DNA of 64,000 nucleotides from AB-137-C09 sp964645625 (GTDB lineage: Bacteria > Pseudomonadota > Zetaproteobacteria > Mariprofundales > Mariprofundaceae): assembly GCA_964645625.1 (NCBI GenBank), contig CAZYAI010000002.1, positions 99,610 through 163,609 on the forward strand, read 5' to 3'. The stretch's first letter is position 1. Every line of letters begins with the position of its first letter. Below are positions 53,007 through 61,590 of the stretch, one piece after another. Made by a program: the position numbers and the translations under genes. The notes under the pieces are model-generated. The model did not search any database, had not been told where the DNA came from, and was given only the letters and a program-made list of their open reading frames with translations.

Positions 53007-53911
53007 TGAATATGGTAATTGATCGTCTGCGGTTGACCAGCGCGTTCTACTTCTAATTGAATTTCGCTGGCTTGCTGCAAGGACTGGTACAACTGCATGG
53101 CTTGCGCCGCACTGCTGATGACTGTTTGGTTGACCTTGCGAATAATATCGCCATTGCGCAAACCAATTTGTTGAAATAAGGAGCGCGGTACAATATCGCT
53201 GATGACAAAGCCATCGGCCTTGCCGTTGGAAAAATGCGGAACCACACGCGCTTGCGATAATAATTGAGAGAAATTACGCGTTTGACGGTTGATTTCTTTG
53301 CGGCTAATGCTGCGTTGTACCATAGGACCTGGCGGACCTGGCATTTTTGGCGGGTAGCTTGCGGTGGGGGCAGGGTTTGCAGGCGCAGTCAAATCATTAG
53401 GCTCGCGTAGTTCGATGCGCCGTTTGCGACCATGATCCAACACTTCGACAGCATCACTCCACACTTGACTCAGTGTTACCCTATCTTTAATCGTTGCATG
53501 TAGGCGAAAGACTTGTTGCTTGGGGTCGCTAGCCACGGCAAGAATAGCGATCGAGTCATCACCTGCGACCACCGTTCCCCACAACTTAAGTGACAGCGGC
53601 GGCGTGGTGACCACCGGCGCAGGTGCTGCTTGAACCACAGGTGCAGCCGTAGGTTTAACCGCAGCGACAACACCAAACAGCGGCGTTTCACGAATCACAA
53701 CCTCATTTAGCGCGTCTTTAGCATCATCAATCACATGACTGCTTTGGCTGGTCGCTGATACCATGACCGCATCCTGCTTTGTCACCATGCCAGCGATTAG
53801 CCATGCTGCTAATAGTACCAACAGCACTTCACAGGCACGAATGATCGCCGTTTGGTTTACCACTGTTGTTGTAACCCTAGCGAGAATACTTGCCACCTGT
53901 TTTTTGGCCAT
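53003..53911 (-). CDS. gspC: Type II secretion system protein GspC
   Basis: An inner-membrane, periplasm-facing protein linking the platform to the secretin. In the 302-residue product a single membrane segment lies at about 27-45, an HR domain about 100-170 (LSLKLWGTVVAGDDSIAILA), and a PDZ domain at the C-terminus (GFVISDIVPRSLFQQIGLRN, GDIIRKVNQTVI). The ATG at 53911 has no good ribosome site and overlaps the upstream gene by 55 bases. A GTG at 53863 would give an overlap of only 7 bases, so the true start may be there, leaving a 286-residue protein. Confidence 0.92.
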   Translation of the reverse strand: MAKKQVASILARVTTTVVNQTAIIRACEVLLVLLAAWLIAGMVTKQDAVMVSATSQSSHVIDDAKDALNEVVIRETPLFGVVAAVKPTAAPVVQAAPAPVVTTPPLSLKLWGTVVAGDDSIAILAVASDPKQQVFRLHATIKDRVTLSQVWSDAVEVLDHGRKRRIELREPNDLTAPANPAPTASYPPKMPGPPGPMVQRSISRKEINRQTRNFSQLLSQARVVPHFSNGKADGFVISDIVPRSLFQQIGLRNGDIIRKVNQTVISSAAQAMQLYQSLQQASEIQLEVERAGQPQTINYHIQ

Positions 53912-54651
53912 AGCGCGCTGGTCTGCACTTCCTTGCCCAATTCTCGGAAGCGGTAACTGGCAAGCATGCGCGTGTTGCTTCCTTGTTCGTCACCCCATAT
54001 GCGGTAATGGGCACGGGCTGCGAAACGCATACCTTGACGCGTATGAAAGGCTGTACCAGGCAGCATATCGTTGGTGGTTTTAACCGCCAGCGGCATGCCT
54101 GCATCCAAACGCAGATGAAAATAGCGATCCTCTGAATCGCCCATCAGCGATATGCCAGCCCATGATGCACGAATTACTTCGCGAGAGAGGGCGGCAGCAA
54201 CAGCACTGCCATTCACCATAAAGTTACTGCGCTTTTGGGTGTCTTCTTGTAATGCCGCCCATGCACCGATGGCAAACAGCGGTGAATGTGTATGCCAATA
54301 TGCAGCGGCATTAAGCTCCCAATGTTGCATGCTCACATCGTTGCGTTGTTGTTGTAGCGGTTGTTGCCACGTTTCTTGTTGTTTACCACAGCTGGTGAGC
54401 CACTCGCCACCAAGGTTAAGGCTTACAGCTCCGCTATGTTGGGTCATCTGCACATCCATCAACATAGCTGCTCCCGTAGCTGAGGATGTTAACGGGGTAT
54501 TGGCATTAAAACCTGCGGTAGCTCCCATGCTTTCGCGGTATTGCCATAGCGCAGGTGACAATGAGGCATCCCACTGTGCAGCAGCACTTATCGCAGGCAG
54601 GCAAGATACCACCATAACAGCAATCCATAGGCGTGAAAAAAATGTGTTCAT
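53857..54651 (-). CDS. Exported beta-rich protein, possibly an outer-membrane barrel; unknown function
   Basis: A 264-residue protein starting MNTFFSRLWIAVMVVSCLPA with a signal peptide (cleavage near AISAAA, about residue 24). The mature part shows alternating patterns such as HFHLRLDAGMPL-type strands, and ends WQVFSLGLQQQW, with an aromatic last residue as in barrel proteins. I do not recognise a family. It sits between tsaE and gspC (16 bases after tsaE, overlapping gspC), so it may be made with the T2SS. Longer in-frame starts up to 54777 overlap tsaE and lack a signal peptide at the end. Confidence 0.7.
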   Translation of the reverse strand: MNTFFSRLWIAVMVVSCLPAISAAAQWDASLSPALWQYRESMGATAGFNANTPLTSSATGAAMLMDVQMTQHSGAVSLNLGGEWLTSCGKQQETWQQPLQQQRNDVSMQHWELNAAAYWHTHSPLFAIGAWAALQEDTQKRSNFMVNGSAVAAALSREVIRASWAGISLMGDSEDRYFHLRLDAGMPLAVKTTNDMLPGTAFHTRQGMRFAARAHYRIWGDEQGSNTRMLASYRFRELGKEVQTSALWPKNRWQVFSLGLQQQW

Positions 54652-54667
54652 GGGCGCACTGTAGCTA

Positions 54668-55099
54668 TTATTGCTCAATAGTGAACCAACGTGCATGTAT
54701 ATTATCGCAATCAGGATGCAGCACCACACGTGTACAAGCAGGCGGCAGTATATGACTTGCTCGCTCGGGCCATTCAATCAATGTAACCCATGGCGGCTGA
54801 AAATAATCATGAACACCCAGCATGGTTACCTCTTCGGCATCGTGCAGACGATACCAGTCCATGTGTGCTACACGCACACCATTGGCAGCATCATATTCTT
54901 CAATTAACGAAAAACTGGGGCTGGGCATGGCATGATCGCGCACCCCCAAAGCGCGCATCACAGCGCGAGCAAAAAAACTTTTCCCTGCTCCTAAATCACC
55001 TGAAAGGGTGATGCAATCACCTGCTTGAAGCTGTTTTGCCAGTTGTTCCGCTTGCGTTGTGGTTGCCTGTTCATCGGCCAAAAAAACAGCTTTATTCAC
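54668..55099 (-). CDS. tsaE: tRNA threonylcarbamoyladenosine biosynthesis ATPase TsaE
   Basis: Needed for t6A modification of ANN-decoding tRNAs, with TsaB, TsaC and TsaD. The product has Walker A LSGDLGAGKSFFARAVMRAL, then SPSFSLIEEY, HMDWYRL and LIEWPERA, all standard TsaE motifs. I chose the GTG at 55099 (143 residues, normal for the family); it overlaps the mscS stop by 8 bases and has AAGGAAG before it. The longer frame upstream lies inside mscS. Confidence 0.95.
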   Translation of the reverse strand: MNKAVFLADEQATTTQAEQLAKQLQAGDCITLSGDLGAGKSFFARAVMRALGVRDHAMPSPSFSLIEEYDAANGVRVAHMDWYRLHDAEEVTMLGVHDYFQPPWVTLIEWPERASHILPPACTRVVLHPDCDNIHARWFTIEQ

Positions 55100-55985
55100 G
55101 GGCTTCCTTGCCTTGTTGGGTAAAGGGTAATGGCACCGCAGATTTGATGTGTAAATCACGCTGTGGGAAAGGAATTTCAAACTGATTGTCTAACAAGGCG
55201 CGGTGAATATGCCGCAAATACACACTGCGTGTACCACGGGGGCGTACCGCAGCATCGCGATGAACCCATACAATCAGTTCAAAATTCAACGACGATTCAC
55301 CCATTTCTAGGAACCATAATTGCGGTGTGAAATCAGCACGATCCAACACCACATGCGGCAGCGTTTGTGCCGTTGCCAAAATCACTTCATACAGACGGTC
55401 TACATCGCTACCATAAGCCACCGAAAAAGGGACGTGGGCGCGTTTAATGGTGTCCGACAAGGTCCAGTTAATCACCTGTTCGGACATAAAACGACTGTTT
55501 GGCACAATCATTTCGACATTATCATTGGTTTTAATAATGGTAGAGCGCACGCGGATCTCTTCGATGTGACCGCGCAACTCATCCCCTAACTCAATATAAT
55601 CACCAACCCGAATAGAGCGATCGAACAGCAGCAACAAACCCGACATAAAATTGTTGGCAATGGACTGTAAGCCCAGACCAATACCCACCGATAACGCGCC
55701 TGCAACAATAGCTACATTGCGCAAATCAAACCCAATCGCTGATAAAGACATCATAATCGTAGCGACAACGATGATGTAAAACACAATGGTTGAGATGGCA
55801 AAAGCCGTATTGCGTGGAATACCAAAACGCATATGAATGATGTTGTTTAAGAAACGGCGACTGTGCGCCCCCAGCCAAAAACCAGCACTGAAGATGGTGA
55901 TAGAAATCAATAATGCCAACGGTGTAACAGCGGTGTTATTGATGTGAAAGAGTTCAAAGTTTAAGAGTGCGAGTATGCTTTCCAC
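55092..55985 (-). CDS. mscS: Small-conductance mechanosensitive channel family protein (MscS)
   Basis: A 297-residue membrane protein with three N-terminal membrane segments and the MscS pore helix VAIVAGALSVGIGLGLQSIA (about 90-109), followed by the beta domain FDRSIRVGDYIELGDELRGH and IVPNSRFMSEQVINW. A C-terminal alpha/beta domain ends in IPFPQRDLHIKS, the family signature. It releases solutes on osmotic downshock. It is 17 bases after pgsA and overlaps tsaE. Confidence 0.93.
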   Translation of the reverse strand: MESILALLNFELFHINNTAVTPLALLISITIFSAGFWLGAHSRRFLNNIIHMRFGIPRNTAFAISTIVFYIIVVATIMMSLSAIGFDLRNVAIVAGALSVGIGLGLQSIANNFMSGLLLLFDRSIRVGDYIELGDELRGHIEEIRVRSTIIKTNDNVEMIVPNSRFMSEQVINWTLSDTIKRAHVPFSVAYGSDVDRLYEVILATAQTLPHVVLDRADFTPQLWFLEMGESSLNFELIVWVHRDAAVRPRGTRSVYLRHIHRALLDNQFEIPFPQRDLHIKSAVPLPFTQQGKEARE

Positions 55986-56002
55986 AGTTTATCTTCCTAC
56001 TT

Positions 56003-56545
56003 TTATAGCAACTTCGGCCATGCGGCGCGAAGGTATTTATAGCCTGACCACAGGGTTAATGCAGCAGCAAGCCATAGCAACCACGTGCCAAGTGTGTGCA
56101 TGGGTACGTCATACAAGGACTCATGCAATAACAACGCTTCAATGGCAATCATTTGCACGGCAGTTTTCCATTTTCCCCATTGCGAAACATGCACCACTTC
56201 GGCCTGTTCAGCCAACCACTCCCGCAATGCGCCGATCAAGATTTCTCGACCAATAATAATAATCGCCAACACCCCTGCCACAAAGCCAGCTTCCACCAGC
56301 AATACCAAGGAAGAAGCAACCAATAATTTATCCGCTACAGGGTCAAGGAAGCGACCAAAGGCCGTTACTTCGCCCCGTTTCCGTGCAATATAACCATCCA
56401 ACCAATCGGTGAACGATGCCAAGGCAAAGATCACCGCCGATACATAATAAGACAATGGTGCAGGCAGGGCGTAAAAAGCAAACAGCAGCAAGGGAATCAA
56501 CACCATGCGTCCCATCGTAAGTTGATTTGACACAGTCCAGCGCAT
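56003..56545 (-). CDS. pgsA: CDP-diacylglycerol--glycerol-3-phosphate 3-phosphatidyltransferase
   Basis: Makes phosphatidylglycerol phosphate. The 180-residue membrane protein has the start NQLTMGRMVLIPLLLFAFY and the CDP-alcohol phosphotransferase signature, seen as DWLDGYIARKRGEVTAFGRF and LDPVADKLL (D-G-x2-A-R-x8-G-x3-D-x3-D). Its ATG overlaps the stop of a 27-codon upstream reading frame (TAATG), and its own ribosome site is weak. It heads the mscS-tsaE-gsp run. Confidence 0.96.
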   Translation of the reverse strand: MRWTVSNQLTMGRMVLIPLLLFAFYALPAPLSYYVSAVIFALASFTDWLDGYIARKRGEVTAFGRFLDPVADKLLVASSLVLLVEAGFVAGVLAIIIIGREILIGALREWLAEQAEVVHVSQWGKWKTAVQMIAIEALLLHESLYDVPMHTLGTWLLWLAAALTLWSGYKYLRAAWPKLL

Positions 56546-56628
56546 TATAACACCAACGTTTCACACCATTGCATGGTGCAAGTTTCGCTATCGTATTGGT
56601 TGATTGTGTACAACATGATGAGTCCCAT
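56545..56628 (-). CDS. Possible 27-residue leader peptide coupled to pgsA
   Basis: ATG at 56628 with AAGGAG three bases before it (a short distance) opens a frame MGLIMLYTINQYDSETCTMQ plus seven residues, ending in a TAA that shares its last A with the pgsA ATG. A perfect 15-base palindrome (CACATG-AAA-CATGTG, 56638-56652) lies just upstream. pgsA has no clear ribosome site of its own, so coupling is plausible. No homology is recognised, and it may be chance. Confidence 0.3.
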   Translation of the reverse strand: MGLIMLYTINQYDSETCTMQWCETLVL

Positions 56629-56946
56629 CCTCTCCTTCACATGAAACATGTGATCCACGTTAACGGGCATAAGCTTTTGCTATTCTGTGCCATGGAACAT
56701 TGTCGCACAGCGCGTCAAAATGCCATGCCCATCCTTCCGTGCGGTGCTTCCGATGCTATGGCATCATTGAAGAAATCCCACGGAAAACTCCCCAACTATG
56801 CATATAACCTAAATGATTCACAAATACTGTTAGGCAAACCAATATGTCACACCCAATACGGTCACAACACCGCACGATTTAAGGGGGTAATAAAAAAGGC
56901 GACCTGAAGGTCGCCTTTTTTATACCATTGCAGATTTTAATCTGAA
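56629..56946. other. Intergenic stretch between pgsA and the cytochrome gene
   Basis: I see no convincing gene here. It contains the palindrome at 56638-56652, a segment at about 56806-56829 (ACCTAAATGATTCACAAATA...) resembling the end of the MITE-like element at 45507, and the terminator at 56892-56921. The plus-strand frame 56569-56907 lacks coding character. Confidence 0.6.
56892..56921. terminator. Bidirectional rho-independent terminator
   Basis: A6, then GGCGACC, loop TGAA, GGTCGCC, then T6. The perfect stem with A and T runs on both sides works in either direction. It lies 26 bases after the stop of the minus-strand cytochrome gene. Confidence 0.93.
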
Positions 56947-57745
56947 TTACTTCTGTGCTTTGATGAAGTCACGCTGTACGTCTTGTAGGTAGGCCACCAT
57001 GGCTGCGAGTTCTTGCGAATCCCAAGCGAATGGTTTGCTTGCCATTGGTACAATCATACATAGCTGAACCATCTCATCGAGGTGGATAGGGTCAATATCA
57101 AACTTGGCTTTTGCCATATTGACGTGATGGGGGTAAGGATTGCTGAAAGACTTTTTAAACATCGCATGACCATCATGGCAGGCGGCACATGATGTTTCAT
57201 TGAGGGACAAGGATTCATCGTTAAACAGCGCTTTACCTTTACGCGCTAAGGCAGCGTGGTCGCCTGTTACTGGGGTGTAATGCGCGGGGCGTTTAATGGC
57301 TTTCACAGCACAGGGGTTGGCAGCAACTTTAGCCGCACAAGGATTGGCAGCACAAGGATTAGCAGCACAAGGATTAGCGGTGCAAGGGTTAGCGGTGCAA
57401 GGGTTAGCGGTGCAAGGGTTAGCGGTGCAAGGGTTAGCGGTGCNNNNNNNNNNNNNNNNNNNNNNNNNNNNNNNNNNNNNNNNNNNNNNNNNNNNNNNNN
57501 NNNNNNNNNNNNNNNNNNNNNNNNNNNNNNNNNNNNNNNNNNNAAGGGTTGGCGGTGCAAGGGTTGGCAGCGCAAGGGTTGGCAGCGCAAGGGTTGGCAG
57601 CGCAAGGGTTGGCAGCGCAAGGGTTGGCAGCGCAAGGGTTAGCAGCGCAAGGATTCATGCCTGAGGCATAAGCTGGCATGGCGAACATGCCTAATGCAAA
57701 CACCAACGCAAACAGCGCGTGCCATGCAGATAGAGAACGGTTCAT
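56947..57745 (-). CDS. Exported cytochrome c with a Cys-containing pentapeptide repeat array, interrupted by an assembly gap
   Basis: The start at 57745 (GGAG seven bases before) gives a signal peptide, MNRSLSAWHALFALVFALGM then FAMPAYA. Next are at least 7 NPCAA/NPCTA units, the 100-N gap, about 8 more units (NPCTA changing to NPCAA), then a C-terminal c-type cytochrome domain of about 115 residues. That domain has the heme site CAACH (in NETSCAACHDGHAMF) and a likely Met ligand in IVPMASKPFAW. The frames on both sides differ only because the gap is 100 bases; the flanks end exactly on repeat-unit borders, so the real gap should be a multiple of 15. A periplasmic electron carrier is likely. 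Confidence 0.85.
57302..57658. repeat. 15-base tandem repeat array (NPC[A/T]A codons) with scaffold gap
   Basis: The plus strand reads repeated CAAGGGTTAGCGGTG-type 15-mers in blocks: variants with GGATTAGCAGCA, GGGTTAGCGGTG, and GGGTTGGCAGCG. N runs from 57444 to 57543. The variant changes across the gap show that the copies are not all identical. True copy number is unknown. Confidence 0.95.
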
Positions 57746-57924
57746 AATACTACTCCAAAACAACAATAAGATTGCCATGACCTTGTCACATCATGGTGTA
57801 ACTCTGTCGCGTCATTGTTTCTTTGCTTACACTGTAGTCGCCACATTCATACCCATGCTTGTTGGGGTTCACTTCGTCCACAGCCTACTTACTATGCGCC
57901 GCAGATGATGAAACAGGATAACAC

Positions 57925-59124
57925 ATGATGCATACAACAACGGTTTTGGTGATAAATTGCGGCAGTTCTTCGGTCAAAATGGCTTTGCTTGCCATGCCTG
58001 AGGAACGCATCCTTGCTCACGGTATGGCCGAGCAGCTTCATAGTGAACAAGCTTCTTGGACGTGGTCGGTGGGTTGTGAACAGCAAGGTGGAAGCCTGCA
58101 GCTGGATCATGAATCAGCCATTGCCACCCTGCTTGCGGCTCTGCGTGAGTCCCTGCCTGTGGTGGTGATTACTGCGGTGGGGCATCGTATCGTTCATGGT
58201 GGTGAGCGGTTTATTCAGCCGACGTTGCTTGACCACAACAGCATTGCCGAGATCGAAAAAGTCGCTCATTTGGCACCGCTACACAACCCCGTCAACATGC
58301 TTGGCATTCGCGCCGCGATGCACCATGTGACGCATGTTCCACATGTTGGCGTATTTGACACCGCCTTTCATCACACCCTGCCGCCGCATGCTTTTTTGTA
58401 TGCTGTACCGATGTCTTGGTATAAGGATTTTGGTGTACGCCGCTATGGCTTCCACGGTACCAGCCATCATTATGTGGCACAACAAGCCGCACAATTACTG
58501 GCTCGCCCGCTGCATGATTGCAATATGCTCACCGTTCACTTGGGCAATGGTTGCAGTGCCACGGCGATCAAGCAGGGCATCAGTGTGGACACCACCATGG
58601 GGCTGACACCGCTGGAAGGGCTGGTCATGGGTACACGCAGCGGTGATGTTGACCCCAGCTTACCTGCGTTCATGGCGCAAAGCAGTGGCATGTCACTCGA
58701 TGAAATCACCACCTGTTTGAATCAGCAATCTGGACTATTGGGGATGTCACAATTAAGCAATGATATGCGCACTCTGCTTGCCGCAGCAGCAGATGGGCAC
58801 CACGAAGCAGCACAAGCGATTGATGTATTTTGCTACCGCTTGGCGCGAGCCTTGGCGGGGCTGAGTTGTGCGTTGGCGCGGATCGATGCTGTTGTGTTTA
58901 CTGGTGGTATGGGTGAACATGCAGCAGCAATTCGCCAACAAACGGTGGCACACTTGACGCTTTTGGGGCTAAAACTCGACCCCGCACGCAATGCCCAACA
59001 CGGTCAACAAAGCGAAGGATTCATATCCAGCGACGAATCCGCATGCCCTGTGTTGGTGATTACAACCAATGAAGAAGCCATGATTGCCCGCTATACACAC
59101 CAACTTACCCAACATCCGCAATGA
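57925..59124 (+). CDS. ackA: Acetate kinase
   Basis: Interconverts acetyl-phosphate + ADP and acetate + ATP. The 399-residue protein has VLVINCGSSSVKMAL at the N-terminus, GHRIVHGGE, FDTAFHHTLPPHAF, RRYGFHGTSHHYV and TVHLGNGCSATAI, and a C-terminal GGMGEHAAAIR. All are standard. The first two codons are both ATG. The last codons (encoding TQHPQ) and the stop run into the palindromic repeat of the ackA-pta spacer. Confidence 0.97.
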   Translation: MMHTTTVLVINCGSSSVKMALLAMPEERILAHGMAEQLHSEQASWTWSVGCEQQGGSLQLDHESAIATLLAALRESLPVVVITAVGHRIVHGGERFIQPTLLDHNSIAEIEKVAHLAPLHNPVNMLGIRAAMHHVTHVPHVGVFDTAFHHTLPPHAFLYAVPMSWYKDFGVRRYGFHGTSHHYVAQQAAQLLARPLHDCNMLTVHLGNGCSATAIKQGISVDTTMGLTPLEGLVMGTRSGDVDPSLPAFMAQSSGMSLDEITTCLNQQSGLLGMSQLSNDMRTLLAAAADGHHEAAQAIDVFCYRLARALAGLSCALARIDAVVFTGGMGEHAAAIRQQTVAHLTLLGLKLDPARNAQHGQQSEGFISSDESACPVLVITTNEEAMIARYTHQLTQHPQ

Positions 59125-59232
59125 CGTGGTTTCCTTCGGTCATGCCGCGCTCGATGCGGCATCCAGTTCTTGCGTCGGTTCACTCCGTCATGCCGCACTT
59201 GATGCGGTATTGCGGATCAAGTCCGCAATGAC
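59113..59232. repeat. Interspersed palindromic repeat, copy C (composite)
   Basis: Contains TCATGCCGC-GCTCGAT-GCGGCATCCAG (59140-59166), CGTCATGCCGC-ACTTGAT-GCGGTAT (59186-59210) and, in the reverse direction, TTGCGGATCAAGTCCGCAATG plus AC (59210-59232). The last matches the TCATTGCGGACTTGATCCGC core of copies A and B. It also overlaps the 3' end of ackA. Confidence 0.75.
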
Positions 59233-59286
59233 ATCTGTGTTTCTGGCACTGGTCTTCAAACTTTCAACTCACAATGAGAATTACTA

Positions 59287-61338
59287 ATGAATAAACACGC
59301 TTTTTTCTTCGTCGCACATGGTGCTGGCTCTGGGCTCACAACGGTGTGCCTGGGTATGGTGCGCGCATTGGATCAATTAGGTATCCGCACAGGGTTTTGC
59401 AAACCTATTGCACAACAACATTACACCGACACTGGCATCGAACGCTCGACCCACTTGGTGCAGCAAATCAGCAGCATTAAACCGCCACAGCCTATTGCTT
59501 TGCAGCAGGCCGAGGCGATGCTTTCTGATGGTCGTGAAGGGCAGTTGTTAGAAGAAGTCATTGCTCGCTACCGTCACAGTATGCGTCACAACGATGTGGT
59601 GGTCATCGAAGGTCTGGTTGCCGATGCTCGTGTGCCGTTTGCTGCCAAACTTAATAGCATTATGGCGCAAGCAATGGATGCCGAGGTGGTGTTGGTTGCC
59701 AAACCCGCTGATGATGTGAACGCCCATATTGAATACGCCGCCAGTGCCTTTGCTGAGGATCACAACACAGCGTTAATTGGCGTGGTGCTTAACCAATGCC
59801 GACATGCCGTGAGCGAGCCAAGCTATGCCATGCCACTGATTGGTTGTATTCCTTACGCCGCCGAACTTCAGGCGAGTCGCACCAGTGATATTGCAGCGTT
59901 TATTCAAGCACGGGTACTTTATGCAGGTGATATAACACAACGGCGGGTGCGCCATATCGCCCTCTGCGGCAGGACGCTGGCGAATACCTTAAGCGTCTAT
60001 ACGCCCGATAGTTTGCTGATTGTACCTGGTGATCGCGATGATGTGTTTGTTGCCATCTGTATGTCTGCCATGAGCGGCGTGCCGTTGGCTGGTATTTTGC
60101 TCACAGGCAACCTACAGCCCAGCGATAATGTCATGAAGCTTTGCCAGCCAGCGTTACAGACAGGACTGCCTGTTTTACAAGTTGCCGATGATTCCTACAA
60201 CACTGCTGCCATGTTATCACACATGCCTAACGAGGTTGCCTCGGATGACTTGGTGCGCATTGAGCAAGCATGCACCCATGTTGCCCATAATTTGAATACC
60301 TCGTGGCTAAAAACACGTTGCGCCTTGCACCGCAAACGGCGACTCTCGCCTGCTGCCTTTCGCTACCAACTATTGCGCCACGCCAGTCGCGAGGCACAGC
60401 GCATTGTACTGCCCGAAGGCGAAGAGCCGCGCACGATTTTTGCCGCACAACAATGCCAACAACGTGGCATTGCTCATTGCGTGCTGCTCGGCAACCCCAA
60501 GCGCATTCATGATATTGCAATAGCACATGGCTTAGAGCTGGAGGCGGGTCTAACGATTATCGACCCCGAAATGGTGCGTGGGCAATACATCGAAGCCATG
60601 GTCAAGCTGCGCCAGCACAAAGGTTTAACGGCGGATATGGCCGCCGACCAATTGCAAGATACCGTCGTGCTGGCAACCATGATGCTTGCCAATGGCGAAG
60701 TTGACGGGCTGGTTTCTGGCGCGCTACACACCACCGCCAACACCGTGCGTCCTGCCTTACAATTGATTGGTGCAAGCGATGGCGCGGGCGGCTTGGTGTC
60801 TTCAATCTTTTTTATGTGCCTGCCCGATCAAGTGGTGGTTTATGGTGATTGCGCCATCAACCCCAACCCCGATGCCGAGCAGTTAGCACACATCGCCATA
60901 CAAAGTGCCGATTCGGCGCAACAATTTGGTCTAGAACCGCGTGTTGCGATGATCAGTTATAGCACGGGGGATTCCGGCAGTGGTAACGATGTAGAGAAGG
61001 TGCGCCGTGCTACGGCTATCGCCCAAACGCTGCGCCCAGCAATGGTGATTGATGGTCCATTGCAATACGATGCAGCCTCCACCTTGTCGGTCGGCAAAAG
61101 CAAAGCACCCAGCAGCAACGTTGCGGGTCAGGCAAATGTATTTATCTTCCCCGACTTGAATACAGGCAACACCACGTATAAGGCGGTGCAACGCAGTGCC
61201 CACGTGGTAAGTATGGGGCCGATGCTGCAAGGTTTGAGCAAGCCCGTGAATGATCTGTCCCGTGGGGCTAGCGAAGAAGATATTGTTTATACCATTGCCC
61301 TAACAGCCATTCAGGCAATGCAACAACAAGGGGCTTAA
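59287..61338 (+). CDS. pta: Phosphate acetyltransferase (long form with N-terminal BioD-like domain)
   Basis: Interconverts acetyl-phosphate and acetyl-CoA. The 683-residue form has an N-terminal P-loop-like domain (FFVAHGAGSGLTTVCLGMVR and GFCKPIAQ), a DRTGG middle domain, and a C-terminal catalytic domain from about residue 355. That domain has QRIVLPEGEEPRTIFAAQQC, GLVSGALHTTANTVRPALQL, ISYSTGDSGSGNDVEKVRRA and FPDLNTGNTTYKAVQR. Length is close to the usual long Pta. It shares a likely transcript with ackA across the repeat-filled spacer. Confidence 0.96.
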   Translation: MNKHAFFFVAHGAGSGLTTVCLGMVRALDQLGIRTGFCKPIAQQHYTDTGIERSTHLVQQISSIKPPQPIALQQAEAMLSDGREGQLLEEVIARYRHSMRHNDVVVIEGLVADARVPFAAKLNSIMAQAMDAEVVLVAKPADDVNAHIEYAASAFAEDHNTALIGVVLNQCRHAVSEPSYAMPLIGCIPYAAELQASRTSDIAAFIQARVLYAGDITQRRVRHIALCGRTLANTLSVYTPDSLLIVPGDRDDVFVAICMSAMSGVPLAGILLTGNLQPSDNVMKLCQPALQTGLPVLQVADDSYNTAAMLSHMPNEVASDDLVRIEQACTHVAHNLNTSWLKTRCALHRKRRLSPAAFRYQLLRHASREAQRIVLPEGEEPRTIFAAQQCQQRGIAHCVLLGNPKRIHDIAIAHGLELEAGLTIIDPEMVRGQYIEAMVKLRQHKGLTADMAADQLQDTVVLATMMLANGEVDGLVSGALHTTANTVRPALQLIGASDGAGGLVSSIFFMCLPDQVVVYGDCAINPNPDAEQLAHIAIQSADSAQQFGLEPRVAMISYSTGDSGSGNDVEKVRRATAIAQTLRPAMVIDGPLQYDAASTLSVGKSKAPSSNVAGQANVFIFPDLNTGNTTYKAVQRSAHVVSMGPMLQGLSKPVNDLSRGASEEDIVYTIALTAIQAMQQQGA

Positions 61339-61384
61339 TCGCATGATATAGATTGCTACATCATCGTGATGCCTTAGCTACTTT

Positions 61385-61409
61385 GTTGGGTTTCGTGCCT
61401 CAACCCAAC
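61385..61409. repeat. Short inverted repeat in the pta-xfp spacer
   Basis: GTTGGGTT (61385-61392) and AACCCAAC (61402-61409) with TCGTGCCTC between. Sequences of the form TTGGGTTTCG...CAACCCAACCTAC are common dispersed repeats in proteobacteria. The rest of the 252-base spacer shows no gene. Confidence 0.6.
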
Positions 61410-61590
61410 CTACATGATGGTCTTGTAGTGTACGTGCGTCCCGTCTTAAAAGGGAAGCCGCCGCTGGCTCATCTTATTTGCACTAGATACCTGCTAAATG
61501 CTGTAAAGGTTGGCGGTAATGCTAACCCCTCAGCACATGTGTTGACCATGTCACGCGAAGACCGAAGGTTGCTGGCTTTCGGAGGCAACC

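Noticed and set aside
56569..56907. 112-codon plus-strand frame between pgsA and the cytochrome gene
   Set aside because: Poor codon character, no ribosome site, and it runs into the terminator. It also overlaps the MITE-like end.
57302..57658. Regular short repeats that could suggest a CRISPR array or a tandem-repeat gene on the plus strand
   Set aside because: The unit is 15 bases with no spacers and codes for NPCAA/NPCTA on the minus strand, in frame with a signal peptide upstream and a cytochrome domain downstream. The plus-strand frames are shadows of this array.
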